From: Manihot esculenta
Lineage: Eukaryota; Streptophyta; Magnoliopsida; Malpighiales; Euphorbiaceae
Direction of reading: 5' to 3'
Length of the DNA stretch: 64,000 nt
NCBI RefSeq assembly: GCF_001659605.2
Contig: NC_035175.2
Coordinates: forward strand, 32,645,705 to 32,709,704
Shown: one piece after another, positions 58,213 to 64,000 of the stretch
Numbering within the stretch: the stretch's first letter is position 1
Layout of the letters: each line of letters starts with the position of its first letter
Program-made: the position numbers and the translations under genes
The notes under the pieces: generated by a model
Seen by the model: the letters and a program-made list of their open reading frames with translations, nothing else
What the model was told of the DNA's origin: nothing
The model's database searches: none

Positions 58213-59714
58213 AATTATCTAAAAAATATGCAAACTACTAAATTAATTTTGAGGTGATAATAATCTTCCACTAAAATACAACCCTCAAAATAATAATAAT
58301 AATATTTTAGTGGGCTAAGATCTATATTTCACCTAATTCTAAGTCAGCTTTGGCATGACGCTTGGAATTAAGTTATTTAGGTAGGTAACCCCTTACCAAT
58401 TACATCTAATGTAACTCTTAGATTATGAGATATTGACATCATATGTCAAATGCATGTTATACCCTATCTAATACCTTAGGCCCAAAACCGTTTTGATAGC
58501 CTAATTAAGCTCAACCAAAATTAAATAAATGAGTAACCATTACTCATCCTATCTTACTAGGATAACCTAATGCACTTTGCTTTGGCAAAACCTGCATTTT
58601 GGTGATCTTAGTCTTGATAGGTGTTTAATATATGGGTGGCATTAAAACTTAAAATTTTAGAGTTAGGGTTCATCTTTTAATTTTAATTATTTTGTCTTGC
58701 ATATATATATTATAGCATCCTATATGCATACATATATATATATAGACAATAATGCATAGTATCTCATACTAACATATGACAAAATAATAAAATATAGTCA
58801 TTTAAATTTGATTTAAAGACTAAAAGAAAATAATTTAAAATTTATTTTCTTATAATTATTTTGTCTTGCATATATATATTATAGCATCATATATGCATAT
58901 ATATATATATATAAATAAACAATAATGCATAGTATCTCATACTAATATGTAACAAAATAATAAAATATAGTCATTTAAATCTGATTTAAAGACTAAAAGA
59001 AAATAATAAAATATAGTCATTTAAATCTGATTTAAAGACTAAAAGAAAATAATTTATTTTCTCAAATTTATTATTATTATTATTTTTTATTCCAGGGGCA
59101 GAATTTTAATTAGGGCATCTTCTTCCTAAGGAGAAACCCTAGCCGCCGCCCCATTGTCGTGCAACCCGCTGGCGCACGACCCATCGGTGCACGGCCCACT
59201 GACACGTTACCCACCGGTGCGCGAGGCGAGCCACGCCAGTGCGTGATCCACTGGTCGCGCGACCCACGGGCGCGCAATCCACTGGTCGCGCGACCCAGTG
59301 GGCGCGCGATCCGCCGGGGCGCGATCCTCCGGGACGCGCAATCCTCCGAGCGCGCGACCCCTTGGGCGCGCGATCCCTGGAGCGCGCAACCCACGGGCGC
59401 GCAATCCACTGGTCGCGCGACCCACTGGGCGCGCGGCCCTCCGTCCGTGCAACGCCGGTGACAGGCGTGCGACGCCCGTCATTCGGTGTCCTCAGATTGA
59501 CCATGGCCACGTTCCTCATGAGCACGATTTTTCCAGAAATTGGTTTCCTCTTTTTTTTTATTAATTTAATTTTTGTAACAAAAATTAAAATTATCTAAAT
59601 GATCCAATCATTTATTCATAAATATTTCATAATAATCAGGCCATTCAAATAAGCATGTATCACATATATCATATTAATCATGGCGTAATTAATTTAAACG
59701 AAAAGCACAGGTAG
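58213..59714 (-). other. Copia leader between gag and PBS
   Basis: About 1.5 kb without a gene. It is AT-rich with a tandem duplication of period 169 bp (58685-58853, 58854-59020), a 46-bp tandem duplication (58961-59006, 59007-59052) and ATATAT tracts. A GC-rich block follows at 59140-59480. Confidence 0.8.
59140..59480. repeat. GC-rich degenerate repeat in copia leader
   Basis: Irregular repeats of GCGCGCGACCCACTGGGCGC-like units (also GCGCGCAATCC) make a sharply bounded CpG-rich island between very AT-rich flanks. It gives open frames on both strands that are by-products of the repeat and look like no protein I know. Confidence 0.75.
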
Positions 59715-59726
59715 GCTCTGATACCA
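59715..59726 (-). other. Copia primer-binding site
   Basis: Plus strand GCTCTGATACCA; minus TGGTATCAGAGC, initiator tRNA-Met type, one base from the LTR starting TGTTGGAAAATCC. Confidence 0.9.
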
Positions 59727-59727
59727 C

Positions 59728-61562
59728 TGTTGGAAAATCCTAAGATTATTGCAACCCAGTTGCGTAGCGGAAAAATAAAATCTCTGTTGATTTCTGATGA
59801 CGTAATGTCATCTGGGTCATGGGTCCATACCAGTGAATATTGTCCGCTTTGGCTTAAGGCCGCACAGTTTTGCTTAAAACGCGTCCACTGGGGTTTCAAG
59901 GGCAGAGACTTATAAGGCCTTCTCCCTTTCAACCTCTTTCCGATGTGGGATACCTATGATCCACCTGCGTAGGGTTCTTTCTCCCCCATTCAGGCCTGAG
60001 CGTGCTCGCTCAATGCACCGTACTCATGAGGACCAGGTTAATCCCCACAGACGGCGCCATTTGATGACGTAATGTCATCTGGGTCCTGGGTCTACACCAG
60101 TGAATATTGTCTGCTTTGGCTCAAGGCCGCACGGTTTTGCTTAAAACGCGTCCACTGGGGTTTCAAGGGCAGAGACTTATGAGGCCTTCTCCCTTTCAAC
60201 CTCTTTCCGATGTGGGATACCTATGATCCATTTGCGTAGGGTTCTTTCTCCCCCATACAAGCCTGAGCGTGCTCGCTCAGCACACCGTACTCATGAGGAC
60301 CAGGTTAATTCCCACAGACGGCGCTATTTGATGAAGTAATGTCATCTGGGTCCTGGGTCCACACCAGTGAATATTGTCCGCTTTGGCTCAAGGCCGCACG
60401 GTTTTGCTTAAAACGCGTCCACTGGGGTTTCAAGGGCAGAGACTTATAAGGCCTTCTCCCTTTCAACCTCTTTCCGATGTGTGATACCTATGATCCACCT
60501 GTATAGGGTTCTTTCTCCCCCATACAGGACTGAGCGTGCTTGCTCAGCGCACCGTACTCATGAGGACCAGGTTAATTCCCACAGACGGCGCCAATTGATG
60601 AACTGAGATCCTGAAAATAAGGTTTTACAAGGGTTCTATAAAACTAAAAAAAAGCTTAGCCTTAGGGGAGACCATTTCCCCCTTTTATCTGTTTCCCTTT
60701 GTCTGCTAGCGACGCATAACAGACTGGCTATCACTGGGCCACCTGTCCCTGCCACGTTGATATGGACGTACAAGGAAATCAGATCCCTGCCCTGTGCGTA
60801 ACGGCCTTTGATTCTCCCTGGGCACGCATGCGGATGGACCTACAAGACAGGTGGGTCGATCTTCTTCCTGGTTCCAAACTGGTCCGGGAGATAAGATTAG
60901 AACTGAGCCCAAAGAGGATCTATTCGTTGGGCCGACGATGCTGGGCCGGCCTGATTGAAGAAACTAACTGAAGCCCGATCTTAAGGCTGAGCGGATCGGC
61001 CCTGGTGCACATGTGAGGCTTGAGGGCCTCTAGACAATAGGCTGGTATCGTGGGCCGGGCCCCAGACCGGGGTGGAGAAATCCACCGGTCATCAATTTCC
61101 TTTCCCAGAATCCGAGTGCTTCGTTTAATTCAAAAGATGGATATGAGACTAACCTGTTAATCTCGTCAAGAAGAAACAATGCCGGACTGATGGTGCTGCC
61201 TTTTCAAACGAACACCCTCTATGGTATCCACACGAACGTCTTCTATCCATCTAGAGTGCTAGCTCTCTCAAAGATGGATAGATTATGTGCTCCACAATCT
61301 GCAGCTATTAGACTGAGTTTTCTGAAAACGTCGTCAACACCCACAATTCGTAGTAGAAGTATTTATATATCTCCGTCTTTTGTTTTCCACCAACTCTTTT
61401 CCTAAAAGAGTTGTGCTCAGAACCCACTATCACAATCTTGCAGATACTCAAATATCTTATGTGATAGAGTCTTTTATCTGTAACACTTACAGATAGACTG
61501 TAGATCTTTTAAATATTATTATCTCATAATAATAAATAATTAATAATAATTATATATCTCCG
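59728..61562 (-). repeat. Copia 5' LTR, interrupted and truncated
   Basis: 59728-59794 and 61100-61550 are LTR sequence; the last ~210 bp match 23244-23455. It is interrupted by the TRIM-like insertion with duplication ATTTC and cut at about 61551 by LTR H. The full LTR would be about 1.5 kb when both copies are overlapped. Confidence 0.85.
59795..61094 (-). mobile_element. TRIM-like insertion with triplicated 267-bp unit
   Basis: 1,300 bp, ends TGATGAC ... GTCATCA, 5-bp duplication ATTTC (59790-59794, 61095-61099). It contains units 59795-60061, 60062-60328 and 60329-60595, each exactly 267 bp, then a different 499-bp segment 60596-61094. On the minus strand the segment ends in TTCATCA and the units in GTCATCA or TTCATCA. 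Where a unit or the 499-bp segment ends, TGGCGCCGTCTGTGGG or a one-base variant, a plausible PBS, follows. Units contain ATCCCACATCGGAAAG, CTTATAAG, GACGCGTTTTAA and AAAGCGGACAATATT, a set of motifs recurrent in dicot TRIM-like LTRs. No coding capacity. The LTR/internal boundaries are uncertain. Confidence 0.75.
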
Positions 61563-61882
61563 TTGGAATCTAGAATTCGGAAGATGCCAGAGTCTTCTAA
61601 AGGGGTAAAATGTGTTTTCTAAAAGGTTTTTACTAATTTCATGATTTTAAATGAAAAAGAATTGAGTTTTGAAAAGAAAAGACCAAGGAAGCATTTGCCA
61701 GGTTCGGCCGCCGAAAGTTAAGTTCGGCCGCCGAACATGGAAAGGCTTCGGGAGCGCCTTTGGCCTCCGAAAGTCTTGTTTGAACGAGCCAAGGTTCGGC
61801 CGCCGAACCTCAAGTTCGGCCGCCGAACATGCATGAGTTTAGGGGGCACGTTAGGCTGCCGAAGGTGGTTCAGCAGGCCACC

Positions 61883-61890
61883 TATAAAAG
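61883..61890 (+). promoter_or_regulatory. LTR TATA box (H)
   Basis: TATAAAAG after CAGGCCACC, the same relative position as in the other subtypes. Confidence 0.7.
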
Positions 61891-63180
61891 CCCCTCAAAT
61901 CGGAAATGGGCGAGTTTTCTCCCTTTTCTCGAGCTCAGGTGAGTTTTTGTCCTCCCTTGGCCGTTTTCACGTTTTTCTTCATCTCCTTCATGTCTTTATG
62001 AGTTTCTTGGTTGTTTTGAAGAGTTTTTAAAGCTTAGATCGAAGTTTTGGGAGCTTGGAGCTTTTGGGGCTTGGATTCTCCACACCTCTGAGTTAGAGAT
62101 CATGCAACCCTCGATCTTCAAGAGGTAAGTGTAGATCTTTGCTTTCCTAGTGTCTTTTGAAGTTTTATGAAGGTTTTAATGGTAGAGTATGGGTAGATAT
62201 GCATGTTAGGATTTATGTGGGTTTTATGCCCAATGTATGTTATGTGATGCTCATGTATGTTTATATGATGCTATGTTGAATGTTTAGGCTAGGTTATGCA
62301 TGTGGGAGAGTGTATGCATGAGTGGGAAAGAGCAAGTGAGATTTTGGATAGTTTTGTTGGTTTTGGCTTATGTGGGTCATAAGCCATTTAAGTATGCTTT
62401 TTGATGTTCTTTGTTGGAGTTTAAGCTTGTTTAAACTCCTTTGTGCATGGTTAAGGGTTCATGCATGTTTTGGTAAGGTTGGGTGCTTGTGTTGGGGTGT
62501 TTGGAAGGTTTGGGAGGCTTGAATGCATGAGAAGCTGAGTTCTGCCCTTCTGGGAAGAACTCAGGTTCGGCACCGAAAGTAGTTTCGGCCGCCGAACCTG
62601 CCTTTGGATGCATGGTTTGGCCGCCTAACCTTGCCCCCGAAAGTTGAGTTTTGGCTTGAAAGCAGACTTTCGGCCGCCGAAGGAAGGATTCGACCGCTGA
62701 AAGTGCCTGACTTTCGTCTCTGGAGTGGGACTTTCGGCCGCCGAAGGTGCCACCGAAAGTGCCCGAGTTTCGTCTCTGGAGGAAGGGTTCGGCCGCCAAA
62801 GGTGCCGCCGAAAGTGCCCTGTCCAGCCTTTTCATGGTTATTTTCTATGCATGTTTAAGTGATGTTTTAGGGGGTTTTTGGGTAGTTATATGTGAGTTGT
62901 TTAGAGTGTGTTGGCACCTCATTCGAGTCCACCTGTGTAGGATTGGACCCGAGGGATCGAGGAGGCCATCAGTGTTAGCTGTTGCGGAGTCAGTTCAGCG
63001 TCTGCCAGAGGTGAGTAGAACTAAACTTAATCTTTTATTTTTATGAAATCAAATGCCTAAAGCATGTTCACGCATCATGTTTATATGTAATAGGTTGATT
63101 GCACTAGTTACACAAATATGACGCATTGCATTATTTATTGTTGATGTGGATGGACCAAGGCGACCCCAATAGCCCATGTT

Positions 63181-63372
63181 ATGTATGAAAGACCTGGGTA
63201 AATCCCTTCGTGGGCCAAGCACTCTGTTATGTATGAAAGACCTGGGTAAGTCCCTTCGTGGGCCAAGCACTCTGTTATGTATGAAAGACCTGGGTAAGTC
63301 CCTTCGTGGGCCAAGCACTCTGTTATGTATGAAAGACCTGGGTAAGTCCCTTCATGGGCCAGGCACTACGTA
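63181..63372 (+). repeat. 48-bp minisatellite, four units, in LTR H
   Basis: Units start at 63181, 63229, 63277 and 63325 (ATGTATGAAAGACCTGGGTA...). Tandem, nearly identical, with the last one diverging at GGGCCAGGCAC. Confidence 0.9.
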
Positions 63373-64000
63373 GAGGGAGTTTTGGTGGTCATGTCCATCT
63401 GTTATGTGGAATGTTTGTGCTATGACGCATTTCATGAAAGCATGTAATTAATGAACTGTTTTCTTTGTTTCTACTCACTGGGCTTTTTAGCTCACCCCTC
63501 TCCCCAACCCCAGTGTTGCAGGTATGAGGTCGCTCGGGAAGTCTCAAGAGTCAAGGTTGTGCTTGTAATAGATTAGTATGTTAGTGTGGACATGTAATGT
63601 AAATTGATATAATGTTTTGTAAGAGTTTGTAATGTAAAGTTATGTTTATGGATTAGTACTGTGCTTGGCCCTAAGACTTGGTTAGTCCCTTTTTATTACA
63701 TGATGTATGTTATGCTAGATGTAGAGTTGTGTTGGAACTAATCTTGTGGCATGTGTTGTTTACCACGCTATGGTAATGGATGAGGACCCTAGTGGAGGTC
63801 TTGTGTTGTGGTTTGATGCATGCACAGGTTAGGTGTGGTTCTCTGGATGTTATCCCAGCTTGATGCATGTTTTATTGACCCAGCTAGAGTTTTTTTGAGG
63901 GCTCTAGTAGGGGTTTCTTTATGTTTTCAGTTATGTAGCATACAGGTCAAGCTCGGTATTTACATCATATGTTACAGTTTTTATGTTAAAGTTTTAATCA

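Larger units (their letters stand above)
23244..61562 (-). mobile_element. Decayed Ty1/copia element hosting most insertions
   Basis: Pieces of one minus-strand copia element lie in the right order and orientation: 3' LTR fragment, PPT, RT/RNase H, integrase, then protease/gag, leader, PBS and 5' LTR. They are separated by element E, the array 36551-56869 and a TRIM-like insertion. Copia order (gag-PR-IN-RT-RH, integrase before RT) is clear. The left LTR is cut by B and the right LTR by H, so the outer ends and any target duplication are lost. Confidence 0.9.
61563..64000 (+). repeat. LTR H (third chromovirus LTR subtype), runs off window
   Basis: Aligns to the chromovirus LTRs from their TGGAATCT block, so it lacks its first ~40 bp. 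It carries palindromes (TTCGGCCGCCGAA at 61703-61715), a TATA box, a donor-like TCTTCAAGAG/GTAAGT near 62121, a second palindrome cluster (62565-62820), the exon-like block 62941-63010 and a 48-bp minisatellite. The LTR end is not reached by 64000. No gene in this 2.4 kb. Confidence 0.85.

Noticed and set aside
59110..59598. Long overlapping open frames on both strands (Arg/Ala/Gly-rich)
   Set aside because: They follow from the GC-rich GCGCGC repeat, have no family resemblance, and are open on both strands at once.
60706..61405. Possible host exon fragments in the 499-bp segment and the copia LTR
   Set aside because: Frames are about 70 codons, without splice context or known motifs, and sit inside mapped insertion boundaries.
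63181..63372. Regular 48-bp direct repeats considered as a CRISPR-like array
   Set aside because: Units are contiguous without unique spacers, inside a plant LTR; it is a minisatellite.

Overview
The window is flowering-plant (probably eudicot) repeat DNA. It holds nothing I can defend as a host gene, rRNA, tRNA gene or CRISPR array. Almost every base belongs to LTR retrotransposons inserted into one another. The dominant family is a Ty3/gypsy chromovirus of Tekay/Del type: gag-protease-RT-RNase H-integrase with a C-terminal chromodomain, LTRs of about 2.2-2.3 kb, and a PBS matching initiator tRNA-Met. Species is not assignable from sequence alone; Euphorbiaceae is only a guess.

Layout. The oldest layer is a decayed Ty1/copia element on the minus strand whose pieces run from 23244 to about 61562. 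Its pieces are: 3' LTR fragment 23244-24453, RT/RNase H and integrase C-terminus 24474-26093, integrase core 36068-36561, gag-protease 56870-58212, leader to 59714, PBS 59715-59726, and 5' LTR from 59728. Left of it (1-23243) lie three chromoviruses. A (plus strand, 1-4577) is truncated. B (minus strand, 4578-9288 plus 21487-23243) sits in the copia 3' LTR and has lost its 3' end. D (minus strand, 9289-21486) is full length and sits inside the LTR of B. The 3' LTR of D is itself split by a solo LTR (11157-13405, 5-bp target duplication AAAAG).

Inside the copia element are two larger insertions. E (26094-36067, plus strand) is a full-length chromovirus with a target duplication GCAGT/GCAGC. 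From 36551 to 56869 lies a tandem array of 3,759-bp units. Each unit is one LTR plus only the last ~1.5 kb of pol, with the LTR terminal CA joined exactly to pol sequence and no PBS or gag. The last LTR of the array is split by a gag-only, Athila/Tat-like element G (48126-56137, minus strand, PBS matching tRNA-Asp, target duplication GTAAG). G in turn holds another solo chromovirus LTR (51382-53610, target duplication TGGTG). The copia 5' LTR carries a 1.3-kb TRIM-like insertion made of three exact-length 267-bp units plus a 499-bp tail (59795-61094, target duplication ATTTC). It is then cut by a third LTR subtype, H, which runs off the window.

Nothing here looks autonomous now: every polyprotein has stops, frameshifts or lost catalytic residues. 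The most unusual items are (i) the LTR-pol tandem array, which has the structure expected from concatenated auto-integration circles; (ii) a 13-bp palindrome-rich module (TTCGGC-N-GCCGAA) shared by chromovirus LTRs and by the unrelated G element, where it also encodes FRPPN repeats; (iii) conserved splice-site-like signals in the LTRs that would give a 5'-leader intron removing the PBS; (iv) a conserved leader hairpin with changing loops; and (v) the 267-bp TRIM-like triplication.
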